NCBI GenBank assembly: GCA_020747015.1
Contig: JAGTJM010000020.1
Location: forward strand, 62,001-126,000
Source of the DNA: Pyrenochaeta sp. MPI-SDFR-AT-0127
Lineage: Eukaryota > Ascomycota > Dothideomycetes > Pleosporales > Cucurbitariaceae
DNA: 64,000 nt
Direction of reading: 5' to 3'
A program made the position numbers and the translations under genes. Shown here one piece after another: positions 22,177 to 32,879 of this stretch (positions are counted from its first letter, which is position 1; every line of letters starts with the position of its first letter). The notes under the pieces were generated by a model that saw nothing but the letters and a program-made list of their open reading frames with translations, did no database searches and was not told the origin of the DNA.

Positions 22177-25100
22177 ATGATGGAACCAGAAAGCACTAGG
22201 CAGTCCCAAGCACTCGAGAGAGTGGGCGAAGAAGTCGAGACGTTTTGTCAACAGGCCAGAAGCGCAGCCTTCTCGCTCTACACCATCAGTCATGCCTGTG
22301 GCTACCTGCCTGGTGCAAAGGAATCTCAGTGCGAGCTTGCCAACAGATTGCTTGCTGTTGTTGGTGTCATGTCTTCTCTGGATACGTACCTCTTCGCATT
22401 CGCTGATAGGCTCTTTCTTAGTCTGGAAGAAGTAGATGTCGTGTCCAAGTGTGTTGCCGCGTGTGCTTCCCTGTTGAGTACCATTGATGCGGCAGTGCAG
22501 AGAGCAGATGAATACTTGAGCCCTGGTTCCACGCTCAAATTCGAGAAGGGGATGCATCGTCTTGTCTTCACGCCTGAAGAGGGAACAAAAGCCCAACACG
22601 TTTTGCTTTCAACCTTTCACATTGTAGCAAGGATGCTCATCAAGGCGCGGAACGAGGCACTTGGTCAACAAGCAGAACGGTAGGTCCAACCCTCTCTTCC
22701 TGCAGAGTTCACTGTACTAATTCCCCATTCACAGCACCGACGAGGAAACTTTGGAACGCATTCGCCTTGGTGGGGCCATGGAGCACAAGAATATCAAGTC
22801 TTTGGATTCTCTTCCCTCGTTGGACAATGCTCCACAGGCTACAGCTATCCCACAGGTCTATGCCAATTCTGTGACGTACCAACAACTACCCTTCACCTTT
22901 CAACAACCACAGTTCTCCCTTCAAGCACAGTGAGTGACTAGTCTTCCACCTTGCCGTTTTGCGACCCTGCTAAGAATATCTAGAACAAACACTGTCCCAA
23001 TCTGGGCGCATAACCAGTGGCCACCTTCGCAGTCCACTTTTGCACACCTTGGAGTGGCTCAACGACAGACACAGACACAGACAGCCATGGACAATGAGCT
23101 AGGTAGTGCTGGTGGAGTCACCTCGTCGGTAGAGGGAAAACTTGGAGTCTCAAATGACACTCCGGCTTCTACGAGGGAGAACACACCGTATCTGAACCCA
23201 CAAGCAGGTCCTTCTGGCCGTTCAGCTCAATCCGCAGCCAAGGGTAAAGAGAAAGAAGGTGAACCAGCGTTTCCAGCAGCCGATTTCACAAACACAAACA
23301 ACGAGCGACGTCGCCCATCGGCCCCCCGACCTTCCAACCTAGAAGCTTATATCCTTCGCCCATACGTGCATACCATCAACAACGCCATCACTTGGCACAT
23401 AAACATCGAGCCTCTCTATCTCGATGATGACGCAATGGAAAATCACCTATGTACGCTCGGGGTCAACTACTCTATCATCAATACAATTGGTGAGCTCCTT
23501 CCGGAGCAAGTGGGTCTCATACAAGCGCACACCAAATCTCGCCGTGGCCTCCTTGTCTCTGTTCAACAATGTGCCCCTGCGGATGTGGCAACTCACATGG
23601 GCACTCTCCAGATCAAACCTGTTATCTTCTTGATTAGAACGGTCATGGCTCTGAAGAAGGAATGGGAAGAAGAAAAGACTGCTACCTCTACTTCCGTGCC
23701 TGATACAGCGCAGCCGAGCTTTAAGAGTTTCAGCAACAACTTTCCACCGTTTGTCCCGCCACAACCAGCTTCAGAGCCACACAACAACAACAATCCCTTC
23801 CAAACAAACGGTCCTGTCCAGGCGGATCGTTTCTCTCTGTCGTCTCAACTTAGCAACACCAAGTCACTTTTCCCAACCGTTTCTCTGCCCTCTCAACCTC
23901 CCAACACTACGTCACTCTTCCCATCCACCCTATTCAACCAAGCACCTCGAGAACAAGAGAGGTCCTTCGACTCTCCCGAAGAATACAAGGCTTACCTGAA
24001 ATCGCAAGGTGAAGACTGTTTCTTGGTGGAAAAAGACCCCGGCAGCCATACCAAACTGCAGCGGTACATGACCATCACCACGCAATATCGGAACTCCCTA
24101 CTTCATCGAGACCGCTCGCTCGAGGAGCTGAGGGTAGAGGATTATAAGGATGGTCGAACAGGGCCCATAAAGCTATCGCAGCTCTTCAACAATGTTTTAG
24201 CTAGCCAGAAACCTTTTGGAGGCCAATGTTCGAATCCAAATGCTACATCTGGCTTCAGCTTTGCTGACCCCCCTCCTATCCCCAATATTCCTCCTGAGCA
24301 TATTGCGGCCTTGAAAGCCGCTGGTCCACCTGAAGGTCAGTTTGACCGGCCATCGCCATTTGGCCAGCAACACCAGCCATTTGGGGGTCCCTTTGGGCGT
24401 CCCACCGGCATAAATGCGCCCTTTGGAGGCTTTGGCGACTTTGGAACGCACACAAATACGGGTCCAAGTCTGTTTGGACAAAAGCCGCCTTCAAATCAGG
24501 GGTTGTTTGGACAACCAGCGATGGGTCCATCAACAGGTCTCTTTGGAGCACCTGCTTCAACATCGAATCAAGGACTGTTTGGCACAACATCCACAGCAAC
24601 GTCAGGTTCAGGGTTATTTGGACAACCAGCGACGGGTCCATCAACAGGCCTCTTTGGAGCGCCTGCTTCGACTTCGAATCAAGGGCTGTTTGGCACAACA
24701 ACATCCACAGCAACATCAGGTAGCGGGTTGTTTGGGCAACCAGTGACGGGTCCATCAACAGGCCTCTTTGGAGCGCCTGCTTCAGCATCAAATAATAACG
24801 GGTGGGGTGTTCCAAACACCGGTAGTTTTGCTGGAAGACCCATCTTTTCTTCCTGCAGTCCGCCACAAAAAATGACGAGTGCAACCTCAGGATTTTCCGC
24901 CTTTGGCACCTCCACTTCCTCAGGAGGAGTGAATTTGTTTGAGAATTTTGCCAAACACCCATCTACCGGGCTCTTCGGCACAGCGTCGAATCAACCTTTT
25001 GAGGCTGTAAATTCCACAAATGACGGATCCTCCGCAGCTCCAGAATCAACAAATATGTTTGCCCGACAAGCAGCAGCAGCAGCCGCCGAATCATCAAGTC

Positions 25101-25495
25101 TCCCATTCCAATCCATCCTGCAGTGCAAAATATGCTCCACGAGTCTCGTCTTCCATCTCGCAGCCGAGAAATCCGTCGGCCAATGCGATGCCTGCAGAGA
25201 CAACAAAGAAACACCTTGCCAGCTATGCGAGCGCAAACTCGCCACAGACACGACGACAGACCAAGCACCCAAGCGGGCCGAGAAGGCACCTGCTTCTGCA
25301 ACAGAGACGACGGAAGGCCAGCCTAAGACTGCGCAGCCGAAGAAGACTACGCAACCGAAGAAGGACAAGGGGGAGGAGCAGGACAGTGAAGCTGAGGCCA
25401 AGAGTAAAGGCAAACGTACAGCCAAGGAGGAACAACAAGAAGAAGAGGAAGAGGACGACGACGATGATGATGACGAGGAAGAAGGCGACGAGTAA
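22177..25495 (+). CDS. GLFG-repeat nucleoporin-like protein with zinc-ribbon-like and acidic C-terminus
   Basis: Exons 22177-22679, 22735-22929 and 22984-25495 sum to 3210 nt, 1069 residues. The N-terminal ~170 residues are helical and Cys/Ala-rich (SLYTISHACGYLPGAKESQC), reminiscent of fungal helical N-terminal domains. A middle helical region (NLEAYILRPYVHTINNAI and onward) is followed by SPEEYKAYLKSQGEDC and SLEELRVEDYKDGR. The latter matches the LEELRxEDY motif of Nup98-family proteins. Then come FG/GLFG repeats with at least nine GLFG cores in imperfect 37-38-residue units, three CxxC pairs (CKIC, CDAC, CQLC) suitable for zinc, and a basic then highly acidic tail (EEEEEDDDDDDDEEEGDE). 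The Nup98 autoproteolytic domain is absent. A nuclear-pore or nuclear role is inferred only from FG repeats. The start could instead be Met at 22147. Confidence 0.8.
24500..24795 (+). repeat. In-frame 111-114 bp tandem repeat encoding GLFG units
   Basis: About 2.6 copies start near 24500, 24611 and 24725. Each unit encodes GLFGQPxxGPSTGLFGAPAS then a Ser/Thr/Gln spacer with another GLFG. The copies differ mainly at third positions and by one inserted codon (ACA), so they are a fairly recent in-frame duplication. Confidence 0.8.
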
Positions 25496-25834
25496 ATACT
25501 TGAACGGCCTGGAATGGATGTACTTGTCAAATTGCATTTTGGAAGCGACTTGACGTTAGGGTGGTATTGGGATATGGAGTTGGAAATTCATCGAGTCAAA
25601 GTATCTTGGATAAATTGGATATGTAGCTTCCTCATAGCAATGTCGCTTTGAGAGGATGGATCACCAATAGGAGAAATTTGAATAAAAGGTTACTTAAAAT
25701 ATCCACTTGCATCAAATGTGACATTAATATTTATATAAACTGTGCACAGTTTCGCTCGTCATCATGCTTTTGTCTATTCATTACAACTTTCTCTCATCTA
25801 GCATGTCATGCAACATATGGTTCAACTCCAATAT
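25496..25834. other. Convergent 3' region
   Basis: AT-rich 339 bp between two convergent genes. It holds the 3' UTRs (AATAAAAGG near 25681) and nothing else recognised. Confidence 0.5.
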
Positions 25835-27056
25835 TTACAACCTCGCTCTCACCTGGCCATCCTCATCAACTCTCTTGCCCTGCTTGTCGAAGAAGATCTT
25901 CTTGCCTGACCGCAGACTGTCTTGTAGCGCAACACCGATTCGTACAGCCTCCATGCTGCTGGTCAGATCAACAGGAACGTCCTTATTCTCCAACACCGCG
26001 TCGGTGAATTGTCTCGCCTCTTCGACAAACGCATGCTCGAAGCGCTCATAGTAGTTTTGTGGAATGTCGCGGTGGATGCCAGAAGACAGGTGGGACTCCA
26101 ACAGCCCAGTGGTAGGGTTCGCATTAACGGAGAGCTTGCCCTTTGTGCCGATGATCTCAGTCATGTCGTGCTGACCAGGTGGGTTCATGCGTGAGCTGTA
26201 AAAGTATGCAATTTGACCGTCGTAGAACTCGACAACACCCACGCCGTTGTCTACGTCGCCGTGCTTTGCTAGGTCGGGCTCGAGAGCTGTTACGCCGACG
26301 GCCATGACGCTCTTGACCTTGGGTAGAATCTTGCCCTTGCTCTCAGCAGAGAAGAACCACAACGCTAGATCGATGTCGTGAATGTTGCAATCGACGAAGA
26401 TACCGCCAGAGAACTCTGCGTACGCTACGAAGAAGCCAGAGGGGTCGTACTTGCTGTATGAAGTCAGTGTTTGTATCACTTGTATATCGTGCAGAGACAC
26501 TTACTCGCACGTTTGTGAGCGCAGGACTGTGGGGCGACCGATCGAGCCGTCGAGTGTAAGATTGTAGGCATTGACGTAAGAGGAGTCGAATCGGCGCGAG
26601 AATCCGCACATTACTTTCTGCTTAGGGTGGCGGGCTGCTGCTGCGAGGACTTCATGAACCTGCAGCTGACTGTAAGCGTGTGTCCAGTGTAGAGATGAAG
26701 GTTAGAGATAGCAGAGTACATACAACATCCAGCTTTGTGCTCAACGGCTTCTCACACAGAACGTGCTTGCCTGCCTCGATTGCCTTGATTGTCTGTTCGG
26801 CATGTACAGTTGTCACTGTTGCCACACAGACCGCCTCGAGACCCTCATGCTTCAACATCTCGTCGAAGTCGGTATAAATCTTGACTCCCCAAGGCGCAAG
26901 ATTCTCCTTCGCCCACGCAATTTCCTTGTCATCTGGTGTGAAAGCTGCTACGAGCTCCGCCTTTGGTGTTCGGTGGAGGAAGTGGTTCGCATGGCGTGCG
27001 CCCATGCGGCCTAGGCCGGAGACGGCCACGCGGAGTCTACGGACGGGTTGAGACAT
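25835..27056 (-). CDS. Gfo/Idh/MocA-family dehydrogenase (inositol 2-dehydrogenase-like)
   Basis: Exons 27056-26724, 26659-26505 and 26453-25835 give 1107 nt, 368 residues. The N-terminal Rossmann fold has VAVSGLGRMGARHANHF, and the family motif CEKPLSTKLDV follows at about residue 101. The C-terminal half contains FSGGIFVDCNIHDIDLALWF, whose Asp/His pair (IHDIDL) fits the catalytic region of inositol dehydrogenases, and EIIGTKGKLSVNANP. Such enzymes oxidise or reduce polyols and sugar acids with NAD(P). The gene opens a five-gene block ending in myo-inositol oxygenase, so a cyclitol or uronate substrate is likely. It might act on myo-inositol itself or fill one of the gulonate/idonate steps; the sequence cannot decide. 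Both introns are standard, 64 and 51 nt. Confidence 0.85.
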
Positions 27057-27884
27057 TGTGAGGGAGATTATCTAGTAGAGAAGAGATCTATGAATTCGAC
27101 TGAAAGAAGAGAGACAGAGAGAAAAGAGCGTGAAGCCGTGTCGTCTAGATAACACTTCGTTACACCGCCTTCAACCGCCGTTGAACTATCTTGGCCATAG
27201 CTTTTCAGGGTCCAAACTAATCTCCTCTAAGGAAAAAGAAGCTGATCTCTACGCTTTTGTCCATGTGAGCTTTGGTTTTGCCTGATAAACTTCCAGAAGC
27301 TCTTGCTGTAGCAGTTCTCTCCATCCTTCTCTCCGCCGAGTCAAGACATTACGCCGACAACTTCCAAAGCAATCGTGTCGCGCTACGCTCAACATTCTAC
27401 ATTCAGCAGTCTTTCGGAATACACGGATCTATCAGTAGACATGGACCATACATCGTGATACTCACCTGCAGATGTTGTGGAGGAAAGTGTGGAGCAAATG
27501 TGGGGTTGAACTACGCTCAGGAACGTTTCGGAGGCTGACGCATGGGGATAATTTCCCCTTTCGACTCGCTGGTCTTTACTATTCCCCGCACCAGAGCAAT
27601 GGCTTGCTTTGACACGACATGGCTTGTGCTCATCTGTTTGAGAGAGATAGGACTTCTAGAAGCAGACCAAGAAACTAGGGCTGTTGTGGTATGCAGTTTC
27701 AATGTGACAGGGATGGTGTGTGGGGACAGTCACGTGCGAACGGAGTGGGAGCTGGATGAACGCAGGATGAACGTTTCCACCCCCCGCATACGTCATTGGC
27801 AATTATTTGCGACAGTGTCGACATTGACAATAATGCTTCAAGTCTATTGTTTTTTGTTTCAACGCCATTGCCACTTTAGTAGTC
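27057..27884. promoter_or_regulatory. Upstream region of the Gfo/Idh gene
   Basis: 828 bp between the start of the Gfo/Idh gene and the 3' end of the zinc dehydrogenase, both on the minus strand. Purine/GAGA-rich sequence on the plus strand next to the start corresponds to a CT-rich leader. Short plus-strand ORFs (27272-27538, 27542-27895) have no recognisable domain. Confidence 0.45.
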
Positions 27885-29225
27885 TCACAGATTAGCCTTG
27901 TCCTCCTCACCAGTCTCAAGCACAACCTTGATAACCAGTTTCCCGCTATCATCCTTCGTCTTACCAGCCATCTCAAATGCCTCCTCTGCTGCTTCCAGAC
28001 CCTTGTATCTATGTGTCACCAACTTGGAGAAGTCTGGGTAATCGGGGCCTGTCTTTGATACGACTTCGATGCCTGTTGGGTATGTGTTTGCGTATCGGAA
28101 GACACCGATGATGTCGACTTCGCGGAGAGCAGCTGCCGAGATGGGAAGAGTTTGAATGGGGGTGCCCATGCCGATTAGTAAGACTTTGCCGCCTGGTCGT
28201 GTCGCCTACTGGTGGTTAGCTGCCATTTCGTCTTATGAGTACTCCTAGAACCTACGAATATTGATGCTTGAACGCATGATGGTACTCCGGTGCACTCAAA
28301 TACGGCGTCCACCTCGCTAACCTCTCCACCACTCTCCCTGCTGAGCTTTCCAATCTCTGCAGCAGTCTCCTTTGCAATTTCGAGCTGCTCCTCTATTGTG
28401 TTCCCTCGCTTCAAAGGTACTGTGAATCCTCGGTGCGCAAACTTGTTGTCCACTGCAAATTGCACTCGACCAGCATCAATATCTGCGATGACTACAGTGC
28501 CAGCGCCAGAGATCTTTGCCATTGCGGCTACTAGCAAGCCAACTGCACCGGCTCCGAAGACGAGTACCGTTGCGCCGGTTGCCAACTGCGCTCTCTTGGA
28601 TGCTTGAATAGCCACGCTTAAAGGCTCGAGAAGTGCTCCCAAATCCAGCGACATATCCTCAGGCAGTCTACATGGCTTAGCTCATTGCCCAATGAATCAA
28701 GTATTTCAACTTACTTATGACACCAAGCAGCCGGATGGTTAATCCGATCCTGCAATGTCCCCTGCGCATGGGGAAACGCCTTTGCACTACTCCTGAACTT
28801 CATGCCCTTGCAGATATTGTATCTGCCTTCTTTACACCTATCGCACGTCTCACAGGGTAATCCGACTTCTAACGCAACCTTGTCTCCTTCTTTCCATCCC
28901 TTCACGTCAGAACCTACGCCAACAACCACGCCTGCAGACTCGTGGCCCAAGGACATGGGCTCTTGGACGATGATGTCGCCATTGCGATAATGACGGTAGT
29001 AGTGAAGATCTGAGCCGCAGAGACCAGTGCTGCGGATGCTGATCTGGAGGTCTGTAGGGCCAGGAGGGAAGAGGGAGCGCGATTCCTGGGTCAAAAGTTA
29101 GCCCTGGGTTTGGACGTGTTGGGTACCTGAAGGCATACAATTTTAAGATCTTTCGCACCGTGAAGGACGGAGGCTCGGATCTGTCTCGGCTGTTGTACGA
29201 GGTCTGGTTTCTGTTCTGTAGCCAT
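27885..29225 (-). CDS. Zinc-dependent medium-chain dehydrogenase (sorbitol/xylitol/L-idonate type)
   Basis: Exons 29225-29139, 29085-28715, 28667-28256 and 28205-27885 total 1191 nt, 396 residues. The catalytic zinc site is visible as Cys52 (GLCGSDLHYY) and His77-Glu78 (LGHES). The four structural zinc cysteines are 107, 110, 113 and 121 (CETCDRCKEGRYNIC). The NAD(P)-binding motif is VFGAGAVGLL. This is the polyol-dehydrogenase branch of the MDR family, which includes sorbitol, xylitol and L-arabinitol dehydrogenases and the L-idonate 5-dehydrogenase GluD of the Aspergillus niger glucuronate pathway. Beside inositol oxygenase, an idonate/gulonate-type substrate is the attractive reading, but sorbitol or xylitol cannot be excluded. 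It shares a divergent promoter with the SDR gene. Confidence 0.9.
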
Positions 29226-29745
29226 CTTGCGGTGTGCTGTTGAATAACAAATACTAGTAGCAGCACAATTGACAGTCAATCGTTCTCTCGAGGTTGCGTA
29301 TGTAACAAGACTGGTGGTTGAGTGTATCGATGAAAAGCAAAGTAAGAAAGAGTAGAACGCAGAATCGAGTCACCCCAAAAGACATCGGAAGCCATTACGC
29401 GCATCATTCGTGTCCCACTCGGCGAGCTTTCCCTAGAGCTGAGCATTGATGGGATAAATTCCACCTTTCGGCGTCTGCTGTCCCGCCATTTCAAACGCCG
29501 ACAGTTGGTGGGGTAGCGTTCCGAGCTCTTTCCGAGCGATATCACCCCCCAGGGATTATTTGCCGATGGATTCCATCCGCAAAACCTGATCACACTCTCT
29601 GGAAGAGGCTTCTTCCTCTATCTACTTTTGTTATCGAAACCCAAGTTCAGCTCAGTGCTATATTTGTTTCTCGGAGCAGCCAGTCAACAGCAATCTCGAA
29701 AAACGTCATTCCGAGCGGCTGCACCGAACTTGTGAAACAGACAAC
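29226..29745. promoter_or_regulatory. Bidirectional promoter of the MDR and SDR genes
   Basis: 520 bp between divergent starts, implying shared control. It contains CACCCCCCAGGG near 29545, which includes a CreA-type core (SYGGRG complement), and a repeated CCGAGC(G/T) motif near 29520-29540 and 29712. I see no strong TATA box. Confidence 0.4.
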
Positions 29746-30591
29746 ATGGCTACCGTACAGCAGCTATTCTCCCTCGAGGGCCAGACAGCCCTTGTAACAG
29801 GCGGAACGCGAGGAATTGGTCAATCCATGGCCATTGCCCTCGCTGAAGCAGGAGCTGACATCCTCCTGGTCCAAGTATGCCCTTCCACAACCACAGCACC
29901 TGCTCTGTAGCACTCACTAACAACGATCCAGCGAGACACATCCAACCAATCTACAAAGTCTGCCATTGAAGCTCTCGGCCGAAAGGCGACAATCTACACC
30001 GCCGACCTCTCCTCCAAGCCCTCCGTGTCCGCTCTCGTCCCCTCCATTCTCAAGGACGGGCACAGAATCCACATCCTGCTCAACTGTGGCGGAATCCAGA
30101 AGCGACACCCTGCACACCAGTTCCCAGATGATGACTGGGAGGCTGTTCTGCAGGTCAATTTGACTTCTGTATTTACCCTGTGCAGGGACGTCGGTGCACA
30201 TATGCTGGAGCAGCCCGCTGATCTACCATTGTCGCGGCGAGGCTCGATCATCAATGTAGCAAGCCTTCTCACGTTTCAGGGAGGCATCACGGTCCCTGCT
30301 TATTCGGCGAGCAAGGGGGGTGTTGGACAGTTGACCAAGGCGCTGAGCAATGAATGGGCTAGTAAGGGCATCAGCGTGAATGCAATTGCGCCAGGTTATA
30401 TTGCGACGGAGATGAATACTGCATTGATCCAAGATGAGAAGAGAGCAGAGAGCATTCTGGCGAGGATACCGGCTGGACGATGGGGTGCGCCAGAAGATTT
30501 CAAGGGTGCCATTGTCTTCTTAGCGAGTGCAGCGAGTGCATACGTGAGTGGGGAATTGCTCACCGTCGACGGTGGTTGGATGGGCCGGTAG
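29746..30591 (+). CDS. Short-chain dehydrogenase, KduD / 5-keto-gluconate reductase-like
   Basis: Exons 29746-29874 and 29932-30591 give 789 nt, 262 residues. It has the classical SDR cofactor motif TGGTRGIG (residues 18-25), LLNCGGIQ in place of NNAG, and the catalytic triad Ser154 (NVAS), Tyr167 and Lys171 (YSASK). The C-terminus ends SGELLTVDGGWMGR. It resembles 2-deoxy-D-gluconate 3-dehydrogenase (KduD) and gluconate 5-dehydrogenase proteins. In the A. niger glucuronate pathway an SDR (GluF) reduces 5-keto-D-gluconate to D-gluconate; the present gene is a candidate counterpart by family and by its position in the block. The exact substrate is not readable from sequence. Confidence 0.88.
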
Positions 30592-30814
30592 AGGCATTGT
30601 AAAGAATGTTGAAATAGACGGTAAACAGTGGAACACGTAGATTTTGAGGCGATAGACCACCAGTAGAGACGTGCAATTGAGGATTGTAGTAGGAATCGAT
30701 CATCATAAGATTTCATTGGTCTTCATTCCATAATCGTAACTTTCTATATATGAGGGTATACTTTTTTTTTCAACTTCCCATCAGCTGCACAGTTCACAGC
30801 TTGCTGTCACCGAG

Positions 30815-31861
30815 TCAACCGCTGAGATCGATGCCATCTGGCTTATCGGGGAAGCCAGCGTTGACACCGAATGGTGGGTACACGTAGCGAGTGACGCCCT
30901 TGGTCTTGTGAATCGATTCGAGCTTCTCGACATCCTCAGCATCGAGGGAGATGAGCTTGCGGTTCTCGTCGATGCGGGAGGGGGTGACAGACTTGGCGAG
31001 AACAGAGGAGTTGCGGGCGACTGATATGATTTAGCTGGTATTCTGCGAAAACTGTGTCTGGGAAAACTTACGGTGATAGCTCAGGAGCACAGTAGCAGGT
31101 CCAACGCTGTGCTTCTTTGCGACCTCGTTCACAACCTCGTCCTTGAACAGCGGCGAGCCAGTGCTACCTAGCGGGCTGTATGCAGTGATGTGGATACCCT
31201 TCTCCTTGCAGAAGTCGACAACCTCCTGTTGCGGCAGCAGTGGGTGGTTCTCGATCTGGTTGGCTGCGGGAGTGATGGTTGCTTGAGCAAGTAGCTTCGT
31301 CAGGTACTTGACACTGTAGTTGGCAACGCCGATGGCCTTGACCTTGTCAGGATGTGCCTGGATCAGCTTCTCCAGATTTTTCCAGGTGTCAATGTGGGTA
31401 ATGGATGTGTCGATATCACGGGAGCCGTCTTCATGCTTGGGGAAAAGGAAGTGGTTGCCTGTAATGCGTCAATTTTGCTCGTGATTTGACAAACATGTAA
31501 CAAGCTCACCCTTGGGGTTCATGGGAACCGGCCAGTGCATCAGGTACAAATCCACATAGGGTGTCTTGAGAAGATCCAAGCTCTTCTGTAGGCCCTCCTC
31601 GGCCCTGGTGTGGAAAGTGCACCAAAGCTTGCTTGTGATGAAGAGATCCTCTCTCTTCACAATGCCGCGGGAAATGACATCCTGGAGAGCTTCACCGACC
31701 TCATCCTCATTCTGGTAGCAGAAGGCACAGTCAATGTGCCTGTAGCCGCCCTCAATGGCATGGATAACGGCCTTCTTGACCTCGCCAGGTGCAGACTGCC
31801 ATGTTCCCAGACCAAGGGCGGGGATGGTGGCACCAGTGTTGAGTGGGATTGCGGTATTCAT
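30815..31861 (-). CDS. Aldo-keto reductase (D-glucuronate/galacturonate reductase or GCY1-like)
   Basis: Exons 31861-31510, 31458-31072 and 31020-30815 make 314 residues. The catalytic tetrad is Asp44, Tyr49 (HIDCAFCYQNE), Lys78 (ITSKLW) and His109 (LMHWP). The cofactor region is AKSVTPSRIDENRKL, as in NADPH-dependent AKRs. I chose Met at 31861 (MNTAIPLNTGATIPALGLGT) because it gives the normal AKR length. The frame is open upstream to 31999, which would add 46 residues. In fungal uronate catabolism an AKR of this type (GaaD) reduces D-glucuronate or D-galacturonate to an aldonate. Divergent pairing with inositol oxygenase makes glucuronate, the product of that enzyme, the likely substrate. 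Glyceraldehyde or xylose reduction is the alternative. Confidence 0.88.
31072..31510 (-). other. AKR middle exon and its splice sites
   Basis: The intron 31509-31459 (GTGAGC...TTACAG) and the donor GTAAGT at 31071 define the central exon 31458-31072 of the aldo-keto reductase. They are recorded because no single open frame covers the gene: the exon carries WKNLEKLIQAHPDKVKAIGV and NQIENHPLLPQQEVVDFC, family-typical sequence. Confidence 0.8.
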
Positions 31862-32879
31862 GTCGGGCTGTGGATTGATGATGTCTTTGGGAGTACTCTT
31901 CAGCATAAAATTGGCAAGAGAAGGGTTCATCACGGCACAGGGGGGTTGGGGTATATGTAGTGGGGTGTTGACTCTTGGAGGTCCATATTGTGGCTGCAAC
32001 TTTCTCCGTTCTTGTCGCGGTGTTGACGTTGATTGACTGCATTAATTCTTCCGACGACCGGTAGTGCCCCGCCAAAGCTGCCCCGCCGGGGTAGCTTCGG
32101 TCCGGCGACCGTTCGGATGAATCTGGGTGGCCGTTGATACGCGCTGCTCGAGTTTCAGCCTCAGGAAATTTTCTCAAAGACGCGGTGCCCAGAGGACGCC
32201 ATCTGCTCTAGGTCATCCATTCGGGGAAGTCCTGACCGAGCCTCACGTGCTTGAAACCGTGGCCGTTTTGCTCGTCATCATGCAGCCCTTCCGTGTGATC
32301 AGCCGGTGATCCCACCAAAAACCTCAACAGAGACAAGCGTCTGTGGTTGTCAGTCAGCGGCGAGAATTACCTCGTTGAGCTCTGGGCGGGCGATATTGCG
32401 CCATCTAGCGTTTCCAGCCATGCAGGGTCGAACAGCGCCGGATCTAACAAAAGATAACCAACCACCATCACCACAATGCTAGCACATGTCAGTCAGCCAT
32501 CGTTTCCAGAACCACAGATCTCGCATCCTGGCGGTAGAAATTTCCTCGCATCTCGCTCTTACCTTCTTTGAGCTCATCAATGCGGAGATTTCTCGTTGAG
32601 TGGAGCCAAAGGATGGAGACACGAAAATGCTGTCACCATTCAGAGCCTGGTCCTACTCTAGAGAAGCGAAATTGTTTGCTGAACCTGGAAAGAACCTGGA
32701 GAAGGCTCAGAGAATAAGTACATCTCATTTTTCGCGTCTTGTAGAACATCAATCAAACCTCATTCTTCCATCCTCAACTATCATCAAAAGTCTTTGACGC
32801 TTCACAAGTCTTTGAAGTCTATTATTTCCATATTTTGTGCATTTCTGAGATACCACCATACCCATCTTAATTCACCATA
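31862..32879. promoter_or_regulatory. Divergent promoter of AKR and inositol oxygenase genes
   Basis: About 1 kb. Around 32051-32116 is a GC-rich cluster: CCGACGACCGG (CCG-N5-CGG, 32051-32061), two direct copies of TGCCCCGCC (32065-32073 and 32079-32087, containing CreA-type CCCCGC), and CCGTTCGG (32109-32116). CGG triplets in inverted orientation are typical of Zn2Cys6 activator sites. The region before 32880 is a CT/AT-rich leader. No credible ORF is present. Confidence 0.45.
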
